Below are positions 42,566-51,014 of a stretch of 57,728 bases of DNA, one piece after another. The notes beneath the pieces are model-generated. The model was not told the origin of the DNA. It did not search any database and saw only the letters and a list, made by a program, of their open reading frames with translations. Both the position numbers and the translations under genes were made by a program. How positions within the stretch are numbered: position 1 is the first letter of the stretch; the number at the start of each line of letters is the position of its first letter. The DNA is taken from contig CAZEVI010000001.1 of assembly GCA_964515615.1 (NCBI GenBank), positions 1-57,728 of the forward strand, read 5' to 3'. This DNA is from CAZEVI01 sp964515615. Lineage in GTDB: Bacteria; Patescibacteriota; UBA1384; XYA2-FULL-43-10; CAINNR01.

Positions 42566-44325
42566 TTTTTCTCCGCCACCACCAACTGTTGACAACCGCT
42601 ACCGATCCGAGAATTCCGAAAATGAGACATTTTTGATTGATCGATCTTCTCCCGAATATCGCCAACCGAATTACTTAAATTTTTTATCTTCATTAATTTT
42701 TTACCGAGCGGAAAAACAAATTTTCTGCCGACAAAATCCCAAATAGACAAACCGCGAACCAAATGTTTTTTGATTGCAAAACCGTTTTCTTCCAAAAGAT
42801 TTTTCAGCTCAGAAAAAGTCATTTCGCTGCAATGTGTTTCGGCCAAATTTTTGACTAGAAAACTTTTGTTCGGCGTAGTAATTATTAATTTGCCCTTTTT
42901 TGATAGAACTCTGGCCGCTTCTTCAACTGCCGCCGGTGGATTTGGAATATGCTCGATCACTTCGTTCATAATTACCACATCAAACTCTGACTTTTTAAAC
43001 GGCAATTTATAAACATTCGAATGCTGACGGACATTTAATCCTTTCTTTTTACAGCTATTAACCGAAAATTCGTTCGATTCCAAACCGACTTTCCTTTTGG
43101 CATCGATTTTTGAAAGCAAAACTCCAAGGCCACAGCCAATCTCCAAAACGCTGTCTTTGGTTTTGATCTTGCCGTATTCTATAATTCCGGCATGGTCCAT
43201 TCGATTATCCTTTTCGAAACCACTCATTCCGGTTTCGACATAATATTTCTGAGAGTATTTTTCGTCGGAATTCGAATCGCCGATAAAAAGATGAATGTCA
43301 TTTAACCTTCGGGAATTTAATTTACTTTTATACCAATCAACCATCGGGATAATAATACTTCTCGGTAAAATTGCTAGCCCGAGAAAAAAGAACCAAAAAT
43401 TCAATTCGAAAATATTTTCCCAGCGATATTTGATTAAAAGCCAGACTTCATATAGAAACTGACGGTAGCGGGCATAATTGCGAATTTGAACCAATCCTTC
43501 ATAATTGCGGGCAATAAAGTCAATACCCCATTTTCGCTGCTGGCGATATCCTTTACCGGCAAAAACCGTTTTGAACATTCTGATCCAAGTAAATGTTGGC
43601 GAAGGATTGTAAATTGACGATAGAGAACGAGTTTGTGAAGAGAGAATTCGAACAGCCAAAATGTAGTCCGAAAGAAAAACTGCTTTGTGTTTTTTGAAGA
43701 TTGACATAAACGGGTAAATGTGGGCCGGAAAAATGTCTTCGTGAATCGGCAAATCCATCCACTCGCGCCGGTAAGCCAAAGCGGAAAGTTGGCCGACCGA
43801 CTCAATAACTTTTTCAAAAACTTCCGAATCTTCATTGGAGGAGATTAAACGATCTTCATTTTCATCAAGTGGCTTGACAGCCCGAACGGCCAAATTAATG
43901 TCATCATTTTCAAACCAGTAATATGGCCGAGTAACAACTCCAACATCGTTGTCCATTTTAAAAGCGTTGAGAGTTTTTTCCAGCGCTTGCGGCGACAGAA
44001 CATCGTCATTTCCCATTAGATAAATATATTTTCCGCCGGCCAACTGCCGGCAGCGTTCGAGATTTCCGGAATAGCCAAGATTTTTTTCATTGCGAAAATA
44101 TTTAATTCGCTTATCATTTTTCTGGTATTTTTTGATTACTTTTTCCGTGTCGTCCGGCGAACAATCATCGACAATAATCAATTCGAAATTTTTGATCGTT
44201 TGATTCAAGATGCTTTCAATCGTCTCGCCGATAATATCTGCCGATTTATAAGCCGGAATCAAAATCGAAAAAAGCAGCCTTGCCGTACTTTTACCTCTAT
44301 TTGATGTTTTAATTTTAGATTTCAT
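42562..44325 (-). CDS. Fusion of GT2 glycosyltransferase and SAM-dependent methyltransferase
   Basis: About 587 residues. Residues about 18-230 form a GT2 domain (FSILIPAYKSADIIGETIES, IIVDDCSPDDT, YLMGNDDVLS). A hydrophobic segment near 300-325 (FFFLGLAILPRSIIIPMV) follows. Residues about 385-540 are a class I methyltransferase with LEIGCGLGVLLS, VVIMNEVIEHI and IITTPNK. One protein could thus add and methylate a sugar, or couple elongation to methyl capping. ATG 44325 is preferred over one twenty codons upstream, leaving eleven bases to the preceding GT4 stop. Confidence 0.87.
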   Translation of the reverse strand: MKSKIKTSNRGKSTARLLFSILIPAYKSADIIGETIESILNQTIKNFELIIVDDCSPDDTEKVIKKYQKNDKRIKYFRNEKNLGYSGNLERCRQLAGGKYIYLMGNDDVLSPQALEKTLNAFKMDNDVGVVTRPYYWFENDDINLAVRAVKPLDENEDRLISSNEDSEVFEKVIESVGQLSALAYRREWMDLPIHEDIFPAHIYPFMSIFKKHKAVFLSDYILAVRILSSQTRSLSSIYNPSPTFTWIRMFKTVFAGKGYRQQRKWGIDFIARNYEGLVQIRNYARYRQFLYEVWLLIKYRWENIFELNFWFFFLGLAILPRSIIIPMVDWYKSKLNSRRLNDIHLFIGDSNSDEKYSQKYYVETGMSGFEKDNRMDHAGIIEYGKIKTKDSVLEIGCGLGVLLSKIDAKRKVGLESNEFSVNSCKKKGLNVRQHSNVYKLPFKKSEFDVVIMNEVIEHIPNPPAAVEEAARVLSKKGKLIITTPNKSFLVKNLAETHCSEMTFSELKNLLEENGFAIKKHLVRGLSIWDFVGRKFVFPLGKKLMKIKNLSNSVGDIREKIDQSKMSHFRNSRIGSGCQQLVVAEKK

Positions 44326-44336
44326 TTGATTGGATT

Positions 44337-45485
44337 TTAGCTTTTCTCGATGATTCGCAATTCCTTCTCGACAATCGCCTGCCATCGATACTGTTCTATC
44401 ACATTTTCACTCTTTGCCACAAATTTTGCTTGCAGAGATTTCGATTCCAAGATTTTAATTGTCTCTTTGGCAAATTGGTTTGGGTTAGCAATTTTCGCTT
44501 CAACGACAGCGCCGGCAAAAACTTCTCTGTAAACTGGCAAATTCCAGGCGACAACCGGAAGACCGCAAGCAAAAGCTTCGGCGATAACAATGCCAAAACC
44601 TTCTTCATGACTGGGAAAAACAAAAAGATTGGATTCTTTTAATATTTTGTAAGCTTTGTCGTTCGGCAAAAATCCGAGAATTTCAGCATTTTTCGAAAGG
44701 CCGAGCTTGGTGAACTGATTCTTTAATTTTAATTTGACTTCGTCGCTACCGCCACCGATAATTTTTAATTTTGCCGTTGGAATTTTTTTGACAACTTTGG
44801 CCCAAATTTCCGGCAAGTCAAAAATCCCCTTCGACGGCATCAATCTTGCCAGAAAACAGGCTTGATACCTTTTTTTCGCCGCTTTAATTTTTCGAAAATA
44901 TTCCAAATCAATTCCACAAGGGTTAATGACAATTTTATCCTTCGGAATTTGATATTTGGAAATTAGATTGTCTCGGACTTGATAATTGACATTGATAATT
45001 TTGTCGGCTTTTTTGATTCTGGCCAGTGAAAAATCCTGAATCTTCGAACCGACAATGTTTCGAATTTTACTGCCCGGCCGAACTCGCCAATTTGGGTAAA
45101 TATGGAAAACGCAAGCGATCCATTTGGTTTTAGGATTGTCGGATTTATACTGATAGGCGGGTAAAACATCCGGGAAAAAATCTGATGATGAATAAATGTA
45201 GTCATAGTGATGATTTTTCAACTTTTTTATCAACCAATTCGACCTCCGCCGATAGCGGAGAAAAATATTGCCTTTTTCAAATTCTTTCGGCGAAATGTAA
45301 AAAGTCGCCGATTTTATCTCTTCGGCAATAATTTTTTTACCATCGGCTGATGTGTAAATATCAATTTGGAAATTCTTGCCGATTCGCTTAAAAATTTGCA
45401 TCAACCGCTGATCACCGCCGGAAATTCCGGCGCCGGCATTCCAAAAAGAATTTACCAACAAGGCAATTTTTGCATTCTTATTCAT
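44337..45485 (-). CDS. GT4 glycosyltransferase
   Basis: A 382-residue GT-B enzyme. VNSFWNAGAGISGGDQRLM near the N-terminus, VINPCGIDLEYFRKIK and ACFLARLMPSKGIFDL in the middle, and FPSHEEGFGIVIAEAFACGL at the donor-binding site identify family GT4. It likely adds a hexose from an NDP-sugar in the cytoplasm. It follows the methyltransferase gene by six bases. Confidence 0.92.
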   Translation of the reverse strand: MNKNAKIALLVNSFWNAGAGISGGDQRLMQIFKRIGKNFQIDIYTSADGKKIIAEEIKSATFYISPKEFEKGNIFLRYRRRSNWLIKKLKNHHYDYIYSSSDFFPDVLPAYQYKSDNPKTKWIACVFHIYPNWRVRPGSKIRNIVGSKIQDFSLARIKKADKIINVNYQVRDNLISKYQIPKDKIVINPCGIDLEYFRKIKAAKKRYQACFLARLMPSKGIFDLPEIWAKVVKKIPTAKLKIIGGGSDEVKLKLKNQFTKLGLSKNAEILGFLPNDKAYKILKESNLFVFPSHEEGFGIVIAEAFACGLPVVAWNLPVYREVFAGAVVEAKIANPNQFAKETIKILESKSLQAKFVAKSENVIEQYRWQAIVEKELRIIEKS

Positions 45486-45491
45486 AAATAA

Positions 45492-46130
45492 TTATTTTTC
45501 AGCTTTAACAAAAAGATATTGAGCAAGCGATTTAAACAAAGGTCTATTAACTCCACGATTGACCCCCCCTCGAAGTCCAAACCAAAACGGCTCCAGTTCG
45601 ATGTTGTAAAATTTCGAAATTTTAAGAATTTGGCGCAACTCCTCACCGAGATATTCTCTTAAATGAATTACCTCGCCCAATCTGCCGCCTGTGGATAAAA
45701 CATAGGGATATTTTACCGGCTTGCCAACCAACCTCATTAGAACATTCGACAGGCGATTTCTGTTTGGAGTCGCTAAATAAACCGCTCCATTCTTTTTAAG
45801 AACTCTGTAGATTTCGTTGACAAATAAGAGGTCATCTTCAACGTGTTCGATGACATCAAAACTGACAACAAGGTCAAAAAAATTGTCCTTAAACGGAAGT
45901 TTTTTGCCGGGATATTTTTTAAATTTAAACTTATCTGAAAAACGTTTTTGCCTAAAATCATTTATATCGACTCCGTAAATAGTATTGTTGTCATGAGCAA
46001 AATAAGCCGTGTAATTTCCATTCCCACACCCGACATCGAGAATTTTCTTTCCTTGGAAATTTGCGGCAAACAATTTAATTTTATTTTCATAGGCAATCAT
46101 ACACTTATCTTTTTTCATGATTGTTTCCAT
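45492..46130 (-). CDS. Class I SAM-dependent methyltransferase
   Basis: A 212-residue methyltransferase with LDVGCGNGNYTAYF (SAM site), VDINDF, VVSFDVIEHVEDD and YLATPNRNRLSN. It probably methylates a sugar or a lipid intermediate within the glycan pathway. The gene overlaps the GT2 gene upstream by 16 bases; an internal ATG four codons later is an equally possible start. The C-terminal GLRGGVNRGVNRPL is slightly repetitive. Confidence 0.85.
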   Translation of the reverse strand: METIMKKDKCMIAYENKIKLFAANFQGKKILDVGCGNGNYTAYFAHDNNTIYGVDINDFRQKRFSDKFKFKKYPGKKLPFKDNFFDLVVSFDVIEHVEDDLLFVNEIYRVLKKNGAVYLATPNRNRLSNVLMRLVGKPVKYPYVLSTGGRLGEVIHLREYLGEELRQILKISKFYNIELEPFWFGLRGGVNRGVNRPLFKSLAQYLFVKAEK

Positions 46131-47128
46131 CCTGTTCTATTTAATTCTTTGGCACCGAAAAGTGTTTGGCCGATCTTCCCCCAACCGTAAACCCAAAGCG
46201 TTAGCCAACAGGCCAGTGGATGAAAAAACCAAGCGCGATCCGGTTTTTTAATATAGCCGATTGATGCCTCAACAAATGTCGGCAACCAAAGCACCGAAAA
46301 AATTACGAATTTGATGAAACCGGCCTTGTTCAATTTATTCCAAGGATATTTTCTTGCACCGATTTTATTGTAATATCCGAAATCTTTAATTCGTCGTTTT
46401 TGCTTGTGAATAAAGGTTGAGACGCTGCCGGAAAAAACATGGATGATGCCAATTTTGACTTTGGCAAATTTATTTTTTCCTCCTGATATCAGCTCGTGAA
46501 TCTCGTCAATATCGAATAAATAATCCCCAACCTGTTTCTCAATCAACTTTCGCCGAATCATTGTGCCGTTTGCGCCGATTGTCGGCACTTTGTACTTTTC
46601 CAAAGTCAATTTTAGGTAGCGGCCACAATCTTCTTCTTTAACCGGCAAGCCGGTCCAGCGACCGGTCAGATAATTTTTTCGATCATAATTGCCCAGATAC
46701 ATACAGATTGGGTCGTTCATTCCAATCAGCGCGCAGTATCGAGTAATATAGCCATCTTTTCTGCGATAGGTATATTCAATCGGCTCAGAGCCGATAATCT
46801 GGCTGTCAGTAAATGGTTCGGTCATTCGATTAAGCCAATTCTTGTCCGGTAGATAATTGTCGGAGTCGATTAAACAGATAATCTCAAATTTGGCGGCTTT
46901 CAGTCCGGCAGCTTTTCCGGCCTCACCGGTTTTTAATTTATTTTCGACAATTTTACAACCATATTTCTTGGCAATCTCTCTGGTTTTGTCGGTCGAACCG
47001 CCATCGGCAATGATGATTTCGTATTTTGATTTCGGATAATTTTGATTTCGGATTCGTCGCAAACACTCGCCAAGCGGTTTGGCGGCGTTTAGGGTTGGGA
47101 TGATAATTGAAATTGTTGGTTGATTCAA
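46115..47128 (-). CDS. GT2 glycosyltransferase
   Basis: A 337-residue GT-A enzyme: ISIIIPTLNAAKPLGE, IIIADGGSTDKTREIAKKYG and LIDSDNYLP (DXD-type). A C-terminal membrane helix or amphipathic region includes FVIFSVLWLPTFVEASIGY. It transfers from an NDP-sugar to a lipid-linked acceptor. It is the second gene of the minus-strand run after the radical SAM gene and precedes the methyltransferase with overlap. Confidence 0.9.
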   Translation of the reverse strand: MNQPTISIIIPTLNAAKPLGECLRRIRNQNYPKSKYEIIIADGGSTDKTREIAKKYGCKIVENKLKTGEAGKAAGLKAAKFEIICLIDSDNYLPDKNWLNRMTEPFTDSQIIGSEPIEYTYRRKDGYITRYCALIGMNDPICMYLGNYDRKNYLTGRWTGLPVKEEDCGRYLKLTLEKYKVPTIGANGTMIRRKLIEKQVGDYLFDIDEIHELISGGKNKFAKVKIGIIHVFSGSVSTFIHKQKRRIKDFGYYNKIGARKYPWNKLNKAGFIKFVIFSVLWLPTFVEASIGYIKKPDRAWFFHPLACWLTLWVYGWGKIGQTLFGAKELNRTGWKQS

Positions 47129-47245
47129 AATGTTCAGTTTTAAGTTTTAAGAAGCTGCAATCCTTAGACCGCGAGTCTTAAACGAAATGATTTGCTCACG
47201 ACTTCTACTGGCACCGGTGTTTAATCCGTGTGATTATCCGTGTGG

Positions 47246-48808
47246 TTACTTTTTTGCCGAAAAATCCGCCAAATGGCCAAACAGCTTGCCAGCGGCTCGA
47301 AAAAGAAATTTAATATCGTCAAAACTGCGAATTCCGACTATTCGTCGCCAAATGTAGCGTGGCGTTACAAACGACTTGTACAACCCTTGTGTCAACTCTT
47401 TAATATCTTTTTCCGTTAGTGGCGATTTCATAATAATTGTCCGCTGATCATATTTGTCCCAATCTTCGGTCGAAAGCCAGCCATTTTTTTGGCACTCGGT
47501 AAAAAGCGGCGTTCCCGGATAAGGAATTACGATCGTCGCTTGCAGCGTATCGACGTAGCCTTTATCAAATAATTTTTTTGACAAAGCAATCGTCCGCTTG
47601 GCATCTTCCAAACTCTCCCACGGATAACCCATCATCGTTGTAATATGCGGATCAAGACCGCCTTTTTTGGCCATAGCAACACCCTTTTCAATCTCTTCAA
47701 CTTTGAGATTTTTATTGATGCGGTCGAGAGTTTCTTGATTGGCTGATTCCAACCCGTAGAGAATAAAGCGAAAACCGGCTTTGCCCATTAAATTATATTC
47801 TTCTTGATTTAGCGATTTTAATCGCATATTGCAATCAAGTCGAATCTTCTTATTATATCCGCGTTCAACCATTCCCTCGCAGAATTCCTTTAGCCACTTT
47901 CCAATCGGAAAAGAACCGGAGTCGTCCATAATTTCTTTAACATGATACTTTTCAATTAGCATCCCAATTTCATCAAGCACTCGCTTAACCGAATGTTTAC
48001 GATAATCTTTGCCCGGATATAGTGTCGTCCAACTGCAAAATGTGCATTTTCCCCACCAGCAATCACGTGCGGCAAAAGTGTAAGTTCCCGGCGTCCGTTT
48101 GTAATTGCCATTTTTGAAAGCGTAGAGTTTCCATTTTGTCAGGTCGCGGTCAATAATCGGCAAATCATCGAGGTCGTGATTTAATTGAAAATGCCCGGTG
48201 TTTTTGATTGGTTGATTCGAGATTTGTGATTTTGAATTTGTTTGTCTCTTGTCTCTTGTGTCTTGTGTCTTGTACCAAATCCCCGGCTCGAGCTGGACTT
48301 TATGATTATATGAATTGGCAATGTTTAGAACCAAAAAATCCCAATCGCCGCCAGTAGCAACAACATCAACTTGAGAATTTTCAAATGATTCCTCCGGCAT
48401 TGCCGTTACATGATCGCCGACCAAAACAATTTTAGTCTCCGGCATCTCCTCTTTAATAACATCTATAACTTTCCAGTGGCGCTTAACAACCGGTGTTTTG
48501 GTTTCAAAAACAATCAAGTTCGGTTTGAATTTCAAAATCTTCTCCAACCATTCGTCTTGCGAAAGCTCCTCAGCAATTCCGTCATCCCAAATAACATCGT
48601 ATCCTTGCGATTTCAAAAGTGTTGCCGCATAAGCCGGCACGATTGGATAAATGTAGGTCGGACTTTTGAACCACTGAAACTGGCGATTTTGACCGAGGCA
48701 CGGCGTTCCTTTTTCGCTCGGCATCGGCGGATAAGAAATCGCCACTTTATATTTTTTATTTTTCTCCCGCTGTTCCTTAGTCGGTTGCTGAATATGCTTA
48801 ATCTCCAT
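47246..48808 (-). CDS. B12-binding-domain radical SAM protein
   Basis: A 520-residue protein. Residues about 25-170 form a B12-binding domain (VAISYPPMPSEKG, VLVGDHVTAMPEE). The radical SAM cluster motif is CWWGKCTFC near residue 251, followed by YGLESANQETLDRINK and PYPGTPLF. Such enzymes perform methylations or other radical chemistry on unactivated carbons, and several occur in lipid or glycan loci. A stretch at about 174-201 (KTQDTRDKRQTNSKSQISNQ) is a low-complexity insert encoded by degenerate repeats, between the two domains. GGAG precedes ATG 48808. It is the first gene of the minus-strand run. Confidence 0.9.
   Translation of the reverse strand: MEIKHIQQPTKEQREKNKKYKVAISYPPMPSEKGTPCLGQNRQFQWFKSPTYIYPIVPAYAATLLKSQGYDVIWDDGIAEELSQDEWLEKILKFKPNLIVFETKTPVVKRHWKVIDVIKEEMPETKIVLVGDHVTAMPEESFENSQVDVVATGGDWDFLVLNIANSYNHKVQLEPGIWYKTQDTRDKRQTNSKSQISNQPIKNTGHFQLNHDLDDLPIIDRDLTKWKLYAFKNGNYKRTPGTYTFAARDCWWGKCTFCSWTTLYPGKDYRKHSVKRVLDEIGMLIEKYHVKEIMDDSGSFPIGKWLKEFCEGMVERGYNKKIRLDCNMRLKSLNQEEYNLMGKAGFRFILYGLESANQETLDRINKNLKVEEIEKGVAMAKKGGLDPHITTMMGYPWESLEDAKRTIALSKKLFDKGYVDTLQATIVIPYPGTPLFTECQKNGWLSTEDWDKYDQRTIIMKSPLTEKDIKELTQGLYKSFVTPRYIWRRIVGIRSFDDIKFLFRAAGKLFGHLADFSAKK
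48205..48285. repeat. Degenerate tandem repeat in frame inside the radical SAM gene
   Basis: TGATTCGAGATTTGTGATTT is followed by repeated TTGTCTC/TTGTGTC units. The insert adds about 27 polar residues between the B12 and radical SAM domains without breaking the frame. Confidence 0.65.
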
Positions 48809-48890
48809 ATTATTCTCCGCTGGCTAAATTACCAATTATTTTATAAGTTAATGTTGACAGATGTGACTATTTTGTGCTAAATATAACAAT

Positions 48891-48949
48891 GCCTACAAAA
48901 AAGTAGGCGACGAAATAATGTTAACATATTCGCCCCGCAAGGGCAAGGA
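48891..48949 (+). promoter_or_regulatory. Two-hairpin leader of the TIM-barrel gene
   Basis: A TTGACA-type box at 48854-48859 lies upstream. GCCTAC and GTAGGC (48891-48908) form a six-base hairpin, and GCCCC/GGGC (about 48932-48944) a second one immediately before the AGGAGGAGG ribosome binding site. The second may occlude or expose that site. Confidence 0.45.
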
Positions 48950-48962
48950 GGAGGTTGATCCC

Positions 48963-49748
48963 GTGCCTCGCACAGGGTCGGTTTGTCGAATTGGAATTTC
49001 AATTGGATCAATGATTCCTTATTCGCTAATTTCTGTTCGTATGATTGCCCGTTGGGCAAAAGATGCCGGATATTCTTTTCTCCAAGCTTTGCCGCTTCGA
49101 GGAATGACTGGTAAAGAAATTTTGGCATTGCCGGTTTTTTACAAGGAGCATGCTTGGAATCCGGTTTGGTCGCTTTCTCAGGCGTTGAAACACGAGCCGG
49201 GCGGCGAAGGTATGCCGTCTTACATCAATGATTGGATTGCTTCGCCAAATCCAGATCGTTGTCAGCAAATTTTTGATAATTTGCCCGGCCGAGAAATTAC
49301 CCATCATTTCGAGAATGCTTCCGGAAGGTTAGTTGAACTTTGTCCGGAGCTTCAAATGACTCCAATGGAAATTGCCGAGAAATGTCGCCGAGAAGGATTC
49401 GGGTTGGTTCTGGATACCGAACATCTTTCTCGCGGTTTTCGCGAAAACGATACTGATAATTTCGGTAAACAAGCCCTCTTGATTCATGAGATAATGATTA
49501 ACGAAGCAATTGACATTTTAGCACCGTTCATTCAAATTGTTCACCTCAAAGACTCTACTCCGGATTTGCAAGACATGAATTTTGTCAGAGAGCTTTTGTC
49601 GGTTGATATTCGGCCGGAAATTGACTTTGTTGCCGAATTCAAACCGAAGCTCCAAACTCCAAAATATATTTGTGACTTCATGAAAAGATTTATTTCAAAA
49701 CTGGCTAATCAGATAACCAAATCCGGCCACACAATTAAATACTCCTAG
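48963..49748 (+). CDS. Xylose-isomerase-like TIM-barrel protein
   Basis: About 261 residues from a GTG at 48963, chosen because AGGAGGAGG precedes it by eight bases; an in-frame ATG at 48918 has no such site. The layout resembles the AP-endonuclease-2/sugar-phosphate isomerase barrel: GISIGSMIPYSL, THHFENASGRLVELC, LVLDTEHLSRGF, IQIVHLKDSTPD and DFVAEFKPKL place Glu, Asp/His and Glu at barrel strand ends, as expected for a metal site. Substrate is unknown; a sugar or sugar phosphate is plausible. It is the only plus-strand gene within this minus-strand cluster and has its own terminator. Confidence 0.68.
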   Translation: MPRTGSVCRIGISIGSMIPYSLISVRMIARWAKDAGYSFLQALPLRGMTGKEILALPVFYKEHAWNPVWSLSQALKHEPGGEGMPSYINDWIASPNPDRCQQIFDNLPGREITHHFENASGRLVELCPELQMTPMEIAEKCRREGFGLVLDTEHLSRGFRENDTDNFGKQALLIHEIMINEAIDILAPFIQIVHLKDSTPDLQDMNFVRELLSVDIRPEIDFVAEFKPKLQTPKYICDFMKRFISKLANQITKSGHTIKYS

Positions 49749-49768
49749 AATTTTTTCCATTTTCCCTC

Positions 49769-49792
49769 CCCGCCCCTCCGGCGGGATTTTTT
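49769..49792 (+). terminator. Intrinsic terminator after the TIM-barrel gene
   Basis: CCCGCC (49769-49774) and GGCGGG (49780-49785) pair perfectly; A and six Ts follow. Confidence 0.85.
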
Positions 49793-49883
49793 ATTTCAAT
49801 ACTCTATAACAAACTAAAGTTTGTGCTCCACAAAAGATGCAAAAAACGCTAGACATCAATCGAACAATATCTACCTCTCCAAC

Positions 49884-49935
49884 TTTCTAATTCTTTTGTA
49901 ATTTTGTACTTTTGTAAAATTTGTAATTTTGCTGG
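49884..49935. repeat. Degenerate TTTTGTAATTTTGTA repeat, intergenic
   Basis: Tandem imperfect copies of TTTTGTAATTTTGTA occur here and again, in frame, inside the GT2 gene 200 bases away (about 50118-50178). The 205-base intergenic gap otherwise holds the terminator and nothing recognisable. Confidence 0.6.
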
Positions 49936-49953
49936 GGGAATTTCGTTAGTACT

Positions 49954-50949
49954 TTATCTCTCCAATTTTCGAACCAAGAGTCCTTGAACAAAACGGATAC
50001 CGTACCAAACATGAGTTAGAAAGATCATTGGAATTGTTATCAGCCCAACGAGAATGTTGCGCCATCGCAACGAAATTATAACGGCGTCGATAATTAGTCC
50101 CAGAACGTAAATAATAAGCGGAATCAAAATCAAAATTTGTAATTTTGTATTTTCGTGTATTATTTGTAATTTGGCTAGGGAAACTGTAAGCAATATTAAA
50201 TAAATATCAAACAAAGTTGGCACAAAATAGCCGAATTTACGCGAGGTCTCCGGATAGATTTTGACAAAATGTCCGCGATGTAAGGCGTAATTTCCAATCT
50301 GTTTAAAATGCTTCAAAAGATCGCTTCGACGATGATGGTGAACAATACCGGCGGGATTGTAAAGAATTTTATAGCCGGCATTCAGAATGTCAAGGCAAAG
50401 TTTGGTGTCTTCTCCCGGCCAATAAGCACAGTTAAAACCTCCGACCTGTGCAAAAATGTCGCGCCAAATTAAAAGATTCACCGTTGGCCAATCGAGAGTT
50501 TCTGAGATTTCCCCGATCGGCAAATATCGATTGCGAGTAAAGTTGCCTCCGACAAAAGATTCAAAGATCGCTCCGGAAACTTTTTGCAAAACGCCATCGT
50601 TTTCTGGCGTAATCGCCGGTCCGCCAACTCCGGCAACTTCTGACGTCTGAAAAAGTGGCACCATTTTTTTTAGCCAATTTTTTTCCGGATAAGCGTCGTC
50701 ATCCAAGAAGGCCAAAATCTTTCCTTTGGCATATTTCAGTGCCAAGTCGCGCTTCTCGGCCGGTCCAACTTTACCGGAAGCAATGATGCGAGTTTTCAGC
50801 CACGAATGAATTTTATCGGGTTCGTCGGGAAAAATTAAGATCTCAAAATCGGGATAATCGAGCATCAAAATATGATCCATTGATTCGTGGATGTAATCGT
50901 TAATCCGTTCAACCGGAATTATAATTGAAACTTTAGGCGTTTTTTTCAT
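49954..50949 (-). CDS. GT2 glycosyltransferase with C-terminal membrane segments
   Basis: A 331-residue GT2 enzyme: VSIIIPVERINDYIHESMDH, LAFLDDDAYPEKNWL and WPGEDTKLCLDILNAGY, which are typical of family members making cell-surface glycans. Three or four hydrophobic segments follow (about 245-330). Within them residues about 257-277 (LAKLQIIHENTKLQIL) are encoded by the same TTTTGTAATTTTGTA-type repeat that lies 3' of the gene. Whether those residues belong to the membrane span is unclear. ATG 50949 is preferred; no neighbour overlaps. Confidence 0.88.
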   Translation of the reverse strand: MKKTPKVSIIIPVERINDYIHESMDHILMLDYPDFEILIFPDEPDKIHSWLKTRIIASGKVGPAEKRDLALKYAKGKILAFLDDDAYPEKNWLKKMVPLFQTSEVAGVGGPAITPENDGVLQKVSGAIFESFVGGNFTRNRYLPIGEISETLDWPTVNLLIWRDIFAQVGGFNCAYWPGEDTKLCLDILNAGYKILYNPAGIVHHHRRSDLLKHFKQIGNYALHRGHFVKIYPETSRKFGYFVPTLFDIYLILLTVSLAKLQIIHENTKLQILILIPLIIYVLGLIIDAVIISLRWRNILVGLITIPMIFLTHVWYGIRFVQGLLVRKLER

Positions 50950-51014
50950 CTAGCGCGAATATACCACAAACCTTCCAAAAATAAAAGCCCGCGACCAAAA
51001 TCGCGGGATGCTAA

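Noticed and set aside
46990..47060. RRIRNQNYPKSKYEIII in the GT2 gene as another repeat-derived insert
   Set aside because: The QNYPK-x-KYEIIIADGGS pattern is a normal conserved part of GT2 enzymes.
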